Origin: Umezawaea endophytica
Lineage (GTDB): Bacteria > Actinomycetota > Actinomycetes > Mycobacteriales > Pseudonocardiaceae
Assembly: GCF_025061645.1 (NCBI RefSeq)
Contig: NZ_JANYMP010000009.1
Location: forward strand, 15,434-79,433
Direction of reading: 5' to 3'
Length of the DNA stretch: 64,000 bases
The translations under genes and the position numbers were made by a program. Shown piece by piece: positions 17,673 through 26,711 of this stretch; the first letter of the stretch is position 1; each line of letters opens with the position of its first letter. The notes under the pieces were generated by a model. That model saw only the letters and a list, made by a program, of their open reading frames with translations, had not been told where the DNA came from and did no database searches.

Positions 17673-18109
17673 GTCCTCACCTCCGGAACGAGAGCCTCGT
17701 CAAGCCAGGCGCGCAGCTGGGGTGCCGGCACCGCGCCGGGTTGCCGCGCGACAACCTCACCGTCGCGCAGGATCATCAGCGTGGGTATCGAACGCACGTC
17801 GAACCGCTCCGACAGGCGAGGTGCGCGGTCCACGTCCACCCGCACGAGCTTGAGGTCGCCCGCCCGCTCGTGCGCGAGCAGGTCCAGCACCGGGCTGACC
17901 ATCCGGCACGGCCCGCACCACGTCGCCCACATGTCCACCAGCACGGGAACACCCGCCTGCTCGGCCACCTCGGCGAAATCGTCGTCGAGCGCGTCGACGA
18001 TCCACGGCAGTGGCCTGCCGCAGTTGCCGCACTTCGGCTTGCCCTGTGCGGCCACGGGTACGCGGTTGGTCTTGCCGCAGTTCGAGCACTCGATGCTGGT
18101 CGTCCTCAT
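17669..18109 (-). CDS. trxC: Thioredoxin 2-type, zinc-containing
   Basis: A 146-aa thioredoxin with an N-terminal zinc ribbon. C8, C11, C27 and C30 are the two CxxC pairs (CSNC, CGNC), and W64-C65-G-P-C68 is the active site. The cis-proline loop reads RSIPTLM. This is the TrxC (thioredoxin 2) architecture, a disulfide reductase associated with oxidative stress whose zinc site is redox-sensitive. It overlaps clpB by 4 bp and doxX by 4 bp. The oxidoreductase in the same operon lacks the usual CxxC, so the electron donor is uncertain. Confidence 0.93.
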   Translation of the reverse strand: MRTTSIECSNCGKTNRVPVAAQGKPKCGNCGRPLPWIVDALDDDFAEVAEQAGVPVLVDMWATWCGPCRMVSPVLDLLAHERAGDLKLVRVDVDRAPRLSERFDVRSIPTLMILRDGEVVARQPGAVPAPQLRAWLDEALVPEVRT

Positions 18110-20733
18110 GCGGCGGCCCTGCTCTCACCGGACGTGATCACGGACAGCTCGCCGTCGACCACGTCCACCCGGATCGTCGCGCCCTCCGGCACCTCACCCG
18201 CGATCAGCGCCCGTGCCACGCGCGTTTCGACCTCGTGCGCGATGTAGCGGCGCAGCGGTCGCGCACCGTAGACGGGGTCGAAGCCACGCCTGGCGATGAA
18301 CTCGCAGGCCGGCGCGGTGAGCTCGACGCCGATCCGGCGTTCGGCCAGACGGGCGCGCAGCTCGGCGAACTGCAGGTCCACGATGCGTTCGATCTGCTCC
18401 AGCCGCAGTGGCGTGAACAGCACGATGTCATCGACTCGGTTGAGGAACTCGGGCCGGAAGTGGTCGCGCAGTGACGCCAGCACTGCCCCGCGCGCGTCCG
18501 GTTTGATCTCCCCGTCGGGGGTGACGCCGTCCAGCAGGTACTCCGAGCCGATGTTGGACGTCATGATGATCACGGTGTTGCGGAAGTCGACCGTGCGGCC
18601 TTGCGCGTCGGTGATCCGGCCGTCGTCGAGCACCTGGAGGAACGTGTTGAACACGTCCGGGTGCGCCTTCTCCATCTCGTCCAGCAGCACGACGGAGTAG
18701 GGCTTGCGCCGCACCGCTTCCGTGAGCTGGCCGCCCTCGTCGTAGCCGACGTAGCCGGGAGGCGCGCCGACGAGACGTGAGACCGTGTGCTTCTCCTGGT
18801 ACTCGCTCATGTCGAGGCGCACCATGTTGTCCTCGCTGTCGAACAGTGCCGCCGCCAGCGTCTTCGCCAGCTCGGTCTTGCCGACCCCGGTGGGGCCCAT
18901 GAAGATGAACGACCCGATCGGCCTGCGGGGGTCCTTCACGCCGGCTCGCGCTCGGATGATCGCGTCGGCGACCAGTTGCACCGCGTCGTTCTGGCCGATC
19001 ACCCGCTCGTGCAGGATCTGGTCCAGCTTCAGCAACTTCTCCCGCTCGCCCTCCTGGAGCCTCGACACCGGGATACCGGTCCACGCCGCGACTATCTCCG
19101 CGATCTCGTCCTCGGTGACCACTTCCTTGAGCAGCCGGTGTGCACCCTGTTTACCGGCGAGGCGCTCCTCCTCGGACGCGAGCTGGCCTCCCAGTGCGGC
19201 GAGCGTGCCGTAGCGCAGCTCCGCGGCCCGGTTGAGGTCGTAGGCGCGTTCGGCCTCTTCCGCTTCGCGGCGCACGCGTTCCAGCTCACCGCGCAGGTCC
19301 TGGACGCGCCGGATGGCCTGCCGCTCCGCCTCCCACTGCGCGGTCATGGCGTCGAGTTCGGTGCGGAGGTCGGCGAGCTCCTTGCGCAGTGCGGCCAGTC
19401 GCTGTTCGCTGGCCTGATCGGTTTCCTTGGCCAGCGCGGCCTCCTCGATCTCCAGCCGGGTCACGCGCCGCGACGTCTCGTCCAGTTCGGCGGGCATCGA
19501 GTCGATCTCGGTGCGCAGCCGCGCGCACGCCTCGTCCACCAGGTCGATCGCCTTGTCCGGCAGGAACCGGTCGGTGATGTAGCGCTGGGACAGCACCACG
19601 GCGGACACGATCGCGGCGTCCTGGATCTTGACACCGTGGTAGACCTCGAGGCGTTCCCGCAGGCCGCGCAGGATCGAGATCGCGTCCTCCGGCGACGGCT
19701 CGGCCACGACCACGGTCTGGAACCGCCGCTCCAGCGCGGCGTCGGACTCGATGTGCTTGCGGTACTCGTCGAGCGTGGTGGCACCGATCATGTGCAACTC
19801 ACCGCGCGCGAGCATCGGCTTGAGCATGTTGCCCGCGTCCATCGACCCTTCGGCTGCACCCGCGCCCACGACGGTGTGCAGCTCGTCCACGAACAGCAGG
19901 ACCCGGCCCTCGGCGGCCTTCACCTCGGCGAGCACGGCCTTGAGCCGCTCCTCGAACTCGCCGCGGTACTTGGCGCCCGCCACCAGGGAGCCCATGTCGA
20001 GGGAGAAGACCGTCTTGTCCTTGAGACCTTCCGGCACGTCGCCGCGCACGATCCGCTGCGCGAGCCCCTCGACGATCGCGGTCTTGCCGACGCCGGGCTC
20101 GCCGATCAGCACCGGGTTGTTCTTCGTCTTGCGGGAGAGGATCTGGACCACCCGGCGGATCTCCGCGTCCCGGCCGATCACCGGGTCGAGGTCGCCGGTC
20201 CGAGCGTCGTCCACGAGGTCGCGGCCGTACTTCTCCAGGGCCTCGTAGGTCCCCTCGGGCGTTGCGCTCCGCACGCGTTGGTTGCCGCGGATCCTGGTCA
20301 GGCTCTCCAGGAACCGGTCCCGCGTGATGCCGTGCCGCGCCAGGACTTGGCCCGTTTTCGTGGTGTTGCCCTCCTCCGCCAGCGCGAGCAGCAGGTGCTC
20401 GACGCTGACGTACTCGTCCTTGAGCCGCTTGGCTTCCCGTTCCGCGGCGTCGAGGAGGCCGAGCAGGCGGCGGGTGACGCTGATCTGCCCTGGTTGGACA
20501 CCCGGTCCGGTCACCTTGGGACGGCGGGAGAGTGCGGTCCGCACGTCTTCCGCCAGCGCCCGCACGTTCACGTCCGCCTGGGTGAGCAGGCGCGGCACCA
20601 AGCCATCGGGCTGCTCGACCAGTGCCAGCAGGAGGTGTTCGCCGTCGGTCTCGGTGTGCCCGAGCCGCTGGGCGACCTCCTGGGCGGACTGCAGCGCCTC
20701 CTGGGACTTCTGCGTCAGCCGGTTCATGTCCAT
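18106..20733 (-). CDS. clpB: ATP-dependent disaggregase ClpB
   Basis: An 875-aa Hsp100 chaperone of normal length. The two Clp_N repeats cover residues 1-145. The first AAA+ domain has Walker A GEPGVGKT at 211-218. The middle coiled coil spans about 410-530, which distinguishes ClpB from ClpA/C. The second AAA+ domain has GPTGVGKT at 613-620, followed by the C-terminal D2-small domain. No ClpP-binding loop is evident, consistent with disaggregation and not proteolysis. It works with DnaK, DnaJ and GrpE, all encoded just upstream. It overlaps cbpM by 10 bp and trxC by 4 bp. Actinomycetes usually carry another clpB near hspR, so this may be a second copy. Confidence 0.96.
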   Translation of the reverse strand: MDMNRLTQKSQEALQSAQEVAQRLGHTETDGEHLLLALVEQPDGLVPRLLTQADVNVRALAEDVRTALSRRPKVTGPGVQPGQISVTRRLLGLLDAAEREAKRLKDEYVSVEHLLLALAEEGNTTKTGQVLARHGITRDRFLESLTRIRGNQRVRSATPEGTYEALEKYGRDLVDDARTGDLDPVIGRDAEIRRVVQILSRKTKNNPVLIGEPGVGKTAIVEGLAQRIVRGDVPEGLKDKTVFSLDMGSLVAGAKYRGEFEERLKAVLAEVKAAEGRVLLFVDELHTVVGAGAAEGSMDAGNMLKPMLARGELHMIGATTLDEYRKHIESDAALERRFQTVVVAEPSPEDAISILRGLRERLEVYHGVKIQDAAIVSAVVLSQRYITDRFLPDKAIDLVDEACARLRTEIDSMPAELDETSRRVTRLEIEEAALAKETDQASEQRLAALRKELADLRTELDAMTAQWEAERQAIRRVQDLRGELERVRREAEEAERAYDLNRAAELRYGTLAALGGQLASEEERLAGKQGAHRLLKEVVTEDEIAEIVAAWTGIPVSRLQEGEREKLLKLDQILHERVIGQNDAVQLVADAIIRARAGVKDPRRPIGSFIFMGPTGVGKTELAKTLAAALFDSEDNMVRLDMSEYQEKHTVSRLVGAPPGYVGYDEGGQLTEAVRRKPYSVVLLDEMEKAHPDVFNTFLQVLDDGRITDAQGRTVDFRNTVIIMTSNIGSEYLLDGVTPDGEIKPDARGAVLASLRDHFRPEFLNRVDDIVLFTPLRLEQIERIVDLQFAELRARLAERRIGVELTAPACEFIARRGFDPVYGARPLRRYIAHEVETRVARALIAGEVPEGATIRVDVVDGELSVITSGESRAAA

Positions 20734-21020
20734 GGTCGATCACTCCCGCGCAGTTGTGCTTCCAGGACTCGGATCCGGTCGAGCAGGTCCAGCACGAGCC
20801 CGACCGCGTTGTAGTTGAGCGAGAGCCCGCCGCGCAGTCGCTGGATCCGCGCGACGCGGGCCACGGTGCCCGGCGGGAACCACAGCCGCCCGCCATCGTC
20901 CACCGCGCACTCGACCAGCCCGAGCGCCGCGAACCGGCGCACCATGTCCGGGTGGAGTCCGGTGTGGATGGACACGCGGTCGACGCTGAGTTCGGCCGGT
21001 TTCGTCAGGACGTACATCAC
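20724..21020 (-). CDS. cbpM: Chaperone modulator CbpM-like
   Basis: A 98-aa protein of the CbpM / MerR-like group. A short winged-helix-like N-terminal half ([21 protein letters not shown]) is followed by a C-terminal helix ([20 protein letters not shown]). CbpM binds the J-domain of CbpA and blocks its action on DnaK. It overlaps the dnaJ/cbpA gene by 4 bp and clpB by 10 bp. A MerR-type HspR repressor is the main alternative, but the protein is short, lacks a clear HspR tail and is preceded by a zinc-less DnaJ, which favours CbpM. Confidence 0.8.
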   Translation of the reverse strand: MMYVLTKPAELSVDRVSIHTGLHPDMVRRFAALGLVECAVDDGGRLWFPPGTVARVARIQRLRGGLSLNYNAVGLVLDLLDRIRVLEAQLRGSDRPWT

Positions 21021-21898
21021 GTGCCTCTCGGGTTGAAGTCGGAGACCGCGGCGAGTTCCTCGAAGAGCTCCCGTTCCCGCTTGCCGGGAGATTTCGGCAC
21101 CATGACCTTCACGACCGCGTAGAGGTCACCGGCCTTGCCGCGCGGGTTCGGCATGCCTTCACCGCGCAGCCGCAGCCGTCGTCCGCTCGACGAGCCCGCC
21201 ACCACGCGGACCTTCGCCTCACCGCCCGGCGTCATGATCGGCACGGTGGCGCCGAGTGCCGCCTCCCACGGCGCGACCGGCAGGTCCACGATGATGTCGC
21301 GGCCTTCCAGCCGGTACCGGGGGTGCGACGCGATCCGGACCACCAGGAACAGGTCACCGGACGCGCCGCCGACGGATCCGTGCCCACCCTGGCCGGACAA
21401 GCGGATGCGCTGACCGTCCACCACGCCGGGCGGAACCGTCACGTCCAGCGTGCGGTCGCCGATCGTGAGCCTGCGGTGGCCGCCCCGGTAGGCGTCCTCG
21501 ACCGAGAGCGCCAGCTCGGCCTCCTGGTCGGCACCCGGAATCGGACCGCCGCGGCCACCGCGCCGGAAGACCCCGCCGAACAGGTCCTCGAAGTCGAAGT
21601 CCTCGAACCCGCCGTAGCTCGGCCCGCTCGTGTACACCGTGCGCCCCCGAGGAGCGCCTTCGTCGTAGTCCTCCGGGACGCGGCGGAAGTCCGCGCCGAA
21701 CTGGTCGTACCGCTTGCGTCGCTCCGTGTCCGACAGGACCTCGTAGGCCTCGCTGATCTCCTTGAACCGGTCCTCGGCGTCGGGGTCGCGGTTGACGTCC
21801 GGGTGGTACTGCCGCGCGAGCTTGCGGTAGACGCGCTGGATCTCCTCGGTGCTCGCTCCGCGTGGCACGCCGAGCGCCTCGTAGAAGTCTGTGGCCAC
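21017..21898 (-). CDS. DnaJ/CbpA-type J-domain co-chaperone without zinc finger
   Basis: A 293-aa type-B J-protein. The J domain covers residues 4-70 with the HPD tripeptide at 32-34. A Gly/Phe-rich linker (about 85-120) contains FEDFDFEDLFGG. Two beta-rich C-terminal substrate domains follow (about 125-285). The four CxxCxGxG zinc repeats of classical DnaJ are absent, as in CbpA. It stimulates DnaK ATPase and delivers clients. With cbpM next to it, CbpA-like regulation is likely. It is 6 bp from grpE. Confidence 0.93.
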   Translation of the reverse strand: MATDFYEALGVPRGASTEEIQRVYRKLARQYHPDVNRDPDAEDRFKEISEAYEVLSDTERRKRYDQFGADFRRVPEDYDEGAPRGRTVYTSGPSYGGFEDFDFEDLFGGVFRRGGRGGPIPGADQEAELALSVEDAYRGGHRRLTIGDRTLDVTVPPGVVDGQRIRLSGQGGHGSVGGASGDLFLVVRIASHPRYRLEGRDIIVDLPVAPWEAALGATVPIMTPGGEAKVRVVAGSSSGRRLRLRGEGMPNPRGKAGDLYAVVKVMVPKSPGKRERELFEELAAVSDFNPRGT

Positions 21899-21904
21899 GT
21901 CGTC

Positions 21905-22393
21905 TCACTCCCGTGCGCGCGCCACCGCGACGGCGGCGGGACGCAGATCGCCATAGCCGGGCCGCAGCACGCGCACGACTGTGTTCGGTGGCGCTTCCGG
22001 GTCGTCCAGCACCGTCACGACCTCGTGCACAGCCGGGTCGAACGGCACGCCGGTGGCGTCCTGGCGCGGATAGCCGAGCCGGGCGAGCACCTCGACGGCC
22101 TGGTCGAGGGTCGCCCGCACGCCTTCGGCGAACGCGTCGTCGGAGGCGTGCCCGAGCGCGAGCTCCAGGTTGTCGAGCACCGGCAGCCAGGCCGACGCCA
22201 CCCGCGCGCGCTCGGTCGTGAGCTGACGTTCCAGCTCGCGGTTGTGCCGTTTGCGCACGTTGTCGAGCTCGGCCATGGCGCGCAGCCAGCGGTCCTCCAG
22301 CTCGGCGACGTCCCGGTCCGGGGCCGGCGCAGGAGGGGGTGCGCCGGCCCCGGTCTCGGCCGCGGAGTTCGCGGCGTTCCCCTGGGTGGTCAT
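21905..22393 (-). CDS. grpE: Nucleotide exchange factor GrpE
   Basis: A 162-aa GrpE. It has a charged N-terminal region and a shortened coiled coil (about 28-70, ELEDRWLRAMAELDNVRKRH). The beta-domain carries the conserved GVPFDPAVHEVV motif near residue 120. It exchanges ADP on DnaK as a dimer. The shortened N-terminal helix differs from housekeeping GrpE proteins of about 200 aa. The stop and start codons to dnaK are 5 bp apart. Confidence 0.94.
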   Translation of the reverse strand: MTTQGNAANSAAETGAGAPPPAPAPDRDVAELEDRWLRAMAELDNVRKRHNRELERQLTTERARVASAWLPVLDNLELALGHASDDAFAEGVRATLDQAVEVLARLGYPRQDATGVPFDPAVHEVVTVLDDPEAPPNTVVRVLRPGYGDLRPAAVAVARARE

Positions 22394-22398
22394 CGCGA

Positions 22399-24276
22399 TC
22401 AGACCCGGTCGAAGTCCGCGTCGATGACGTCGTCGTCCGAAGCCGCGGCCGAGCTCCCGCCGGAGGAGGGCGGTGGCGCGGACGACCGTGCCGCCATCAG
22501 GCCGTTCAGCACCTGGGTGAGCTCGTCGGTCAGCTCCCGCACGCGCTCCACCGGCACCTCGTTCCGCAACGCCTCGCGGGTCTCGGAGACCAGCATCTCG
22601 GCGCGGGCCTTCTCGTGCGCCGGCGCGTTGTCGGCGAGGTCGGACAGGGCCTTCTCGACCTGGTAGGCGATCGAGTCGAGGGTGTTGCGGGAGTCCACGG
22701 CCTCGCGCAGCCGCTGGTCCTCCGCCTGGTTCGCCTCGGCGTCGGTCACCATCCGCTCGATCTCGGATGTGTCCAGGTTCGAGCTCTCGCTGATGGTGAT
22801 GCCCTGCTCCGCGCCCGTGTCCTTGTCACGGGCGGTCACTTCGAGGATGCCGTTGGCGTCGATGTCGAAGATGACCTCGACCTGCGGTTCACCACGCGGA
22901 GCGGGCCTGATCCCGCTGAGCTGGAACCGGCCCAGCACCCGGTTGTCGGCCGCGCGTTCCCGTTCGCCCTGCAGCACCACGACGTCCACCGCGGGCTGGT
23001 TGTCCTCGGCGGTGGAGAACACCTCGGAGCGGCGGGCCGGGATCGTCGTGTTCCGCTCGATGATCCTGGTCATCACCCCGCCGCGGGTCTCCACGCCCAA
23101 GGACAGCGGGGTCACGTCGAGCAGCAGCACGTCCTTGACCTCGCCCTTGAGCACACCGGCCTGGACGGCGGCACCGAGTGCCACGACCTCGTCCGGGTTG
23201 ACGCTCATGTTCGGGTCCTTGCCGCCGGTCAGGCGGCGGACGAGCTTCTGCACGGCCGGGATCCTGGTCGATCCACCGACGAGGATGACCTCGTCGATGT
23301 CGTTCGCGGACACCTTGCCGTCGGCCATGGCCTGCTCGACCGGGCCGAGGCAGCGCTCCACCAGGTCGGCCGTGATCTGCTCGAACGTCGACCGCGTGAC
23401 GGTCTCGGTCAGGTGCTTGGGGCCGCCGGAGTCGGCGGTGATGAACGGCAGGCTCACCTGGGTCTGCGTGACCGAGCTGAGCTCGACCTTCGCCTTCTCC
23501 GCCGCCTCGGACAGCCGCTGCAGCGCCTGGGCGTCGTTCCGCAGGTCGATTCCCGTGTCGTTCTCGAACTTGTCGGCCAGGTGGTCGACGAGCCTGCGGT
23601 CGAAGTCGTCGCCACCGAGGTGGGTGTCACCGGAGGTGGATCGCACCTCGACCACGCCGTCGCCGACGTCCAGCAAGGACACGTCGAACGTGCCGCCGCC
23701 CAGGTCGAACACGAGCACCGTCTCGTGTCCCTTCCTGTCCAAGCCGTACGCCAGTGCGGCCGCCGTCGGTTCGTTGATGATCCGCAGGACCTCGAGTCCC
23801 GCGATCTTGCCCGCGTCCTTGGTCGCCTGACGCTGCGAGTCGTTGAAGTACGCGGGTACGGTGATCACCGCCTCGCGCACCTTCTCACCGAGGTACTTGC
23901 TCGCGTCGTCGACCAGCTTGCGCAGTACCTGTGCGCTGATCTCCTCCGGCGCGTGGAGCTTGTCGCGCACCTTGAAGCGCACCGAATCGTTCGGTCCGGG
24001 AACGACGTCGAACGTGACCGACCTCGTCTCCTCGCCTACCTCCTCGAACCGACGGCCGATGAAGCGCTTGGCCGAGTAGATCGTGCCGTGCGGGTTCAGC
24101 ACGGCCTGGCGCCTCGCCAGCTGGCCTACCAGGCGTTCGCCGCTCTCGGTGAACGCCACGACGGACGGCGTGGTCCTGGATCCCTCAGCGCTCGCGATTA
24201 CAGTGGGCTGGCCGCCCTCCACGACCGCGATCGCGGAGTTCGTCGTGCCCAGGTCGATTCCCACCGCTGTGGCCAT
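22399..24276 (-). CDS. dnaK: Chaperone protein DnaK (Hsp70)
   Basis: A 625-aa Hsp70 beginning [20 protein letters not shown], with phosphate loops IDLGTTNS and [14 protein letters not shown], the adenosine site [13 protein letters not shown] and a substrate domain starting near residue 380 ([13 protein letters not shown]). The lid ends in a short Ser/Ala-rich linker and DADFDRV, without the long Gly-rich tail of many actinobacterial DnaK proteins. It refolds proteins with the GrpE and J-protein encoded next to it. The start codon overlaps the preceding stop codon by one base. It may be an additional copy besides a chromosomal dnaK-grpE-dnaJ-hspR operon. Confidence 0.97.
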   Translation of the reverse strand: MATAVGIDLGTTNSAIAVVEGGQPTVIASAEGSRTTPSVVAFTESGERLVGQLARRQAVLNPHGTIYSAKRFIGRRFEEVGEETRSVTFDVVPGPNDSVRFKVRDKLHAPEEISAQVLRKLVDDASKYLGEKVREAVITVPAYFNDSQRQATKDAGKIAGLEVLRIINEPTAAALAYGLDRKGHETVLVFDLGGGTFDVSLLDVGDGVVEVRSTSGDTHLGGDDFDRRLVDHLADKFENDTGIDLRNDAQALQRLSEAAEKAKVELSSVTQTQVSLPFITADSGGPKHLTETVTRSTFEQITADLVERCLGPVEQAMADGKVSANDIDEVILVGGSTRIPAVQKLVRRLTGGKDPNMSVNPDEVVALGAAVQAGVLKGEVKDVLLLDVTPLSLGVETRGGVMTRIIERNTTIPARRSEVFSTAEDNQPAVDVVVLQGERERAADNRVLGRFQLSGIRPAPRGEPQVEVIFDIDANGILEVTARDKDTGAEQGITISESSNLDTSEIERMVTDAEANQAEDQRLREAVDSRNTLDSIAYQVEKALSDLADNAPAHEKARAEMLVSETREALRNEVPVERVRELTDELTQVLNGLMAARSSAPPPSSGGSSAAASDDDVIDADFDRV

Positions 24277-24806
24277 TACGACGCACCCCCCGCGGGGGTC
24301 ATGCCTGCGAGCAGCCGCTGCGCCTCGTCGGCGATCTCCTCGTCCACGACGAGGTCGTACCGGCTCGGCACCATCATGGTCACGGAGCTGAAGTCGCGCC
24401 TGCCACGCTGCATCGCGTAGAAGATCACGCCGATGACCGCGCCGATGACCGCGCCGAACAGCAGGCCGTACAAAGCGAGCGCGACCGCGGCGACGAGCGG
24501 GTTGAGAAGGTCGAACAGTCCGAAGACCCAGCCGAACAGCAGGCCGGGAACGGCGCCTGCGGTGGCACCGTTCAGCAGTGCGCGGCCCCAGTTCATCCGG
24601 CCGACGACCTGCTCGACCATGCGGACGTCGACGCCGATGATCGCGGTCCGGTCGACTGGGAACTCGTTGTCCGCGAGGTGGTCGACGGCGCGTTCGGCGT
24701 CGCGGTAGGCGGTGAACGACGCGATCGTGCGCCGCTGCGACGCACTCGGCGCGATGTCACCTTCGGTGTCACCGCGCGCATGCGCACTCGAGTGATATGT
24801 GGTCAT
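24276..24806 (-). CDS. General-stress-type membrane protein
   Basis: A 176-aa protein with an N-terminal soluble domain like the general stress protein 17M/YflT domain (about 26-65, [20 protein letters not shown]). Two glycine-rich membrane helices follow at about 79-131, with GAVIGAVIG glycine-zipper spacing. A C-terminal soluble tail ([19 protein letters not shown]) completes it. The function is unknown; such proteins are common in stress regulons. It sits between hsp20 and dnaK, 9 bp after hsp20, and overlaps dnaK by one base. Confidence 0.8.
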   Translation of the reverse strand: MTTYHSSAHARGDTEGDIAPSASQRRTIASFTAYRDAERAVDHLADNEFPVDRTAIIGVDVRMVEQVVGRMNWGRALLNGATAGAVPGLLFGWVFGLFDLLNPLVAAVALALYGLLFGAVIGAVIGVIFYAMQRGRRDFSSVTMMVPSRYDLVVDEEIADEAQRLLAGMTPAGGAS

Positions 24807-24815
24807 GGCTGCCCC

Positions 24816-25223
24816 TCAGGCCTTGACGGCCGTTTGCTCGGAAATTTTGATCATGCGAGGCTTGCTCGACTCGGCGATCGGAATGGTCAGCACGAGCACG
24901 CCGCGGTCGAACTCGGCGGTCACATCACCGGCGGCGAGCATGTCGCCGAGGAAGAGCTGCCGGATGAACTCCCCGTGCGGCCGTTCGTCGATCAGCACCT
25001 CGTCGTCCTCCTGCCGCAGCGAGGCGCGCCTGACCTTGACCATGACCACGTTGCGTTCCACGGTCACGTCGACGTCATTGCTGTCCACACCCGGTAGGTC
25101 GAGTGCGACGATGCACCGGTCACCGCGGCGGAACGCCTCCATCGGCACTGCGCGTGACGTGAGGACTGCGTGCTCGGAGAGTCGGTCGAGTTCGCGGTAC
25201 GGGTCGAAACGCATCAATGTCAT
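24816..25223 (-). CDS. Hsp20/alpha-crystallin small heat shock protein
   Basis: A 135-aa small heat shock protein with the alpha-crystallin domain over about residues 30-120. It has the typical VALDLPGVDSNDVDVTVERN strand pattern and the C-terminal FDRGVLVLTIPIAE. ATG 25223 is preferred because GGGGAAGAG precedes it closely and the sequence MTLMRFDPYRELDRL is the usual family start; an in-frame ATG at 25277 adds 18 atypical residues. It holds unfolded proteins for DnaK and ClpB. It is the first gene of the twelve-gene operon, so the promoter should lie just upstream. Confidence 0.93.
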   Translation of the reverse strand: MTLMRFDPYRELDRLSEHAVLTSRAVPMEAFRRGDRCIVALDLPGVDSNDVDVTVERNVVMVKVRRASLRQEDDEVLIDERPHGEFIRQLFLGDMLAAGDVTAEFDRGVLVLTIPIAESSKPRMIKISEQTAVKA

Positions 25224-25494
25224 CTGAGCTCTTCCCCTTCTGGATCTTGTGTTCCGGGGGACGTGCATTGCATTCACCCTGACGAAGACACGCGGGTGTC
25301 GCGTCGCCCTGCGAGGACGAAACCCGCCCTCCGCATTGGACCCGGCAGTACGACGCCATCGGCACCAGGCTGCGTGACGGACCAGCGATTACGCGGGGGA
25401 GGCGTGGCTGTCGGAGCCGGAGACCTGATCAGCTGGGCTCGCGCCCAGCTGTCCAATCTCCACGTCCTCCTGGTGCTCCCGGCGTGCCAGTCTC
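25224..25494. other. Upstream region of the stress operon
   Basis: This 270-bp region should hold the operon promoter, reading leftwards. I looked for an HspR-type HAIR element, a CIRCE element and alternative-sigma motifs and found no convincing match. No gene is seen. Confidence 0.35.
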
Positions 25495-25756
25495 GTGGCC
25501 ATGCGCGTCCGCGTCCGCCCGGCCGGGGAGGCGCTGTTCCGAGCGGTGGTGCACGAACTGAGCACTGACACGGGCGTGGTCGCCATCGGTGGGATCCTCG
25601 ACACGGGCGAGAGCCGCGCCGAAGTCATGTCGTTCGTGTCGGAGTGGCTGGGCGGCCTGATCGATTACCACAACACTCGAGACGCGGACATGGGTGGAAA
25701 CTCGATTGAACCTCCACGTCGCGACTCGCGCGTGGCAGGTGCTGCAGGGGTGGTGA
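25495..25756 (+). pseudogene. PucR regulator remnant
   Basis: A fragment of a PucR-type regulator related to the intact gene at 7485. The first part reads EVMSFVSEWLGGLIDYHNTR, matching EFVREWLGPLIDYDSANR. The helix-turn-helix is then deleted. The last part, in another frame, reads TRLNLHVATRAWQVLQGW and stops at 25754, matching SRLNLHVASRAWRILNG. At least one internal deletion and one frame change are required, so it is non-functional. Confidence 0.8.
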
Positions 25757-25930
25757 TGAGTGCGACGTTCGACGGCGTGAAGTTCGAGATGAACGCACGC
25801 TCTTCGGGCACGATTGAACGCTGGTCTGGGGTGAACAGGCGTTCGGCGCACGCACTGCGCTCCTACGACCTGGACGTATTCGATGGCGACGTGATCATCT
25901 CGATGCCGCATCCTCTGGGCAGTGCGCCAA
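25757..25930 (+). pseudogene. MEDS domain remnant
   Basis: Immediately after the PucR fragment, the segment YDLDVFDGDVIISMPHPLG (about 25864-25920) matches the C-terminal MEDS segment YDLDRFDGDVIVPI of the intact gene at 6200. The sequence before it is not recognisable. The order here, PucR then MEDS, is the reverse of the intact locus. Confidence 0.65.
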
Positions 25931-26039
25931 GCCGCACACGGTTACCGCCGGCAGGAGTGCCGGGAGAAGCTCCGGAAGTGACACCTCAGGTCCACAGCCT
26001 GCCGGGGACTTGAAAGCGTCGCACGCGGATAGCGACGAG

Positions 26040-26097
26040 TCGTCAGGCGGATAGTGCCAGACAGACAGCGACGGTTCACTGAAATCGTGGATCTTGA
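26040..26097. repeat. 58-bp dispersed repeat, copy 2
   Basis: The partner of 12858-12915, in the same orientation and of the same length. It follows the PucR/MEDS remnants and precedes the PPOX gene. Confidence 0.65.
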
Positions 26098-26169
26098 CCC
26101 GCCTGGCATGCAAGGGACCATTCGCCGACCTCGGCGTCCACCAAAATCAGACAAGTGGAAGCGTGATAC

Positions 26170-26568
26170 GTGGTGATGGCTGTGCACGAGCTCACCAAGA
26201 CTGAGTGTTGGAACTTGCTGGACCGCGTCAGCCTGGTGCGGCTGTTGTACACCTCAGCTGGTTTGCCAGTGGCTCAGCCCGTGCGGTTTGTGGTGCGCAA
26301 CAAAGTGATCATGATCAGTCTTGACCAGAGCACCGCGACCAGGCTTTTGCCGGCCGGATTCGACTTCGTCGCGTTGCAGGCCGATGACCTTGTCGATGGC
26401 GCGCAGAGCGGGCACTCGGTGACTGTGTACGGCAGGGCGCAGGTGATCTCTGATCAACGTCGCAGTAGCGCCGAAGCAGCCGGGCTGCCCGGCTACGAGG
26501 GGAAGGCCGCCTACGTCTGTGTCGCGCCGACACAGCTTTCTGGCAGCCAACTGGATCTGCGTGGCTGA
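26170..26568 (+). CDS. Pyridoxamine 5'-phosphate oxidase-like (PPOX) family protein
   Basis: A 132-aa split-barrel flavin/F420-type protein of the PPOX superfamily. It begins with ELTKTECWNLLDRVSLVRLLYT, then GLPVAQPVRFVVRNKVIMIS, then the central FVALQADDLVDGAQSGHSVTVYGRAQVI. These are the canonical strands of the single-domain actinobacterial type found in dormancy and stress loci. The cofactor is not readable. GTG 26170 is taken as start; GTG 26173 and ATG 26176 are equally possible. Length is normal. Confidence 0.85.
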   Translation: MVMAVHELTKTECWNLLDRVSLVRLLYTSAGLPVAQPVRFVVRNKVIMISLDQSTATRLLPAGFDFVALQADDLVDGAQSGHSVTVYGRAQVISDQRRSSAEAAGLPGYEGKAAYVCVAPTQLSGSQLDLRG

Positions 26569-26711
26569 CCGGCCAATTCTGTGGCGTCGAAGGCGGCCAC
26601 ACGTTTCAGATCGAGTCGTTGACGACCGGTGTCGTGGACGAGTTCGGATGGAGTATACGGGGAACTGCCGATGGCGCTTCACCACACCCGCTTGAGGCAC
26701 GGTCCGGTCGC

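Noticed and set aside
18787-20814. 675-codon plus-strand frame opposite clpB
   Set aside because: It is antisense to a complete ClpB with conserved motifs and has no domain of its own.
22339-24420. 693-codon plus-strand frame opposite dnaK
   Set aside because: Shadow frame of dnaK; no recognisable domain.
24785-24794. CACTCGAGTG palindrome resembling half of a heat-shock operator
   Set aside because: It lies inside the first codons of the membrane stress protein gene and lacks the full HAIR spacing.
25224-25494. Expected HspR (HAIR) or CIRCE element before hsp20
   Set aside because: No matching inverted repeat was found by eye, so no heat-shock repressor site is claimed.
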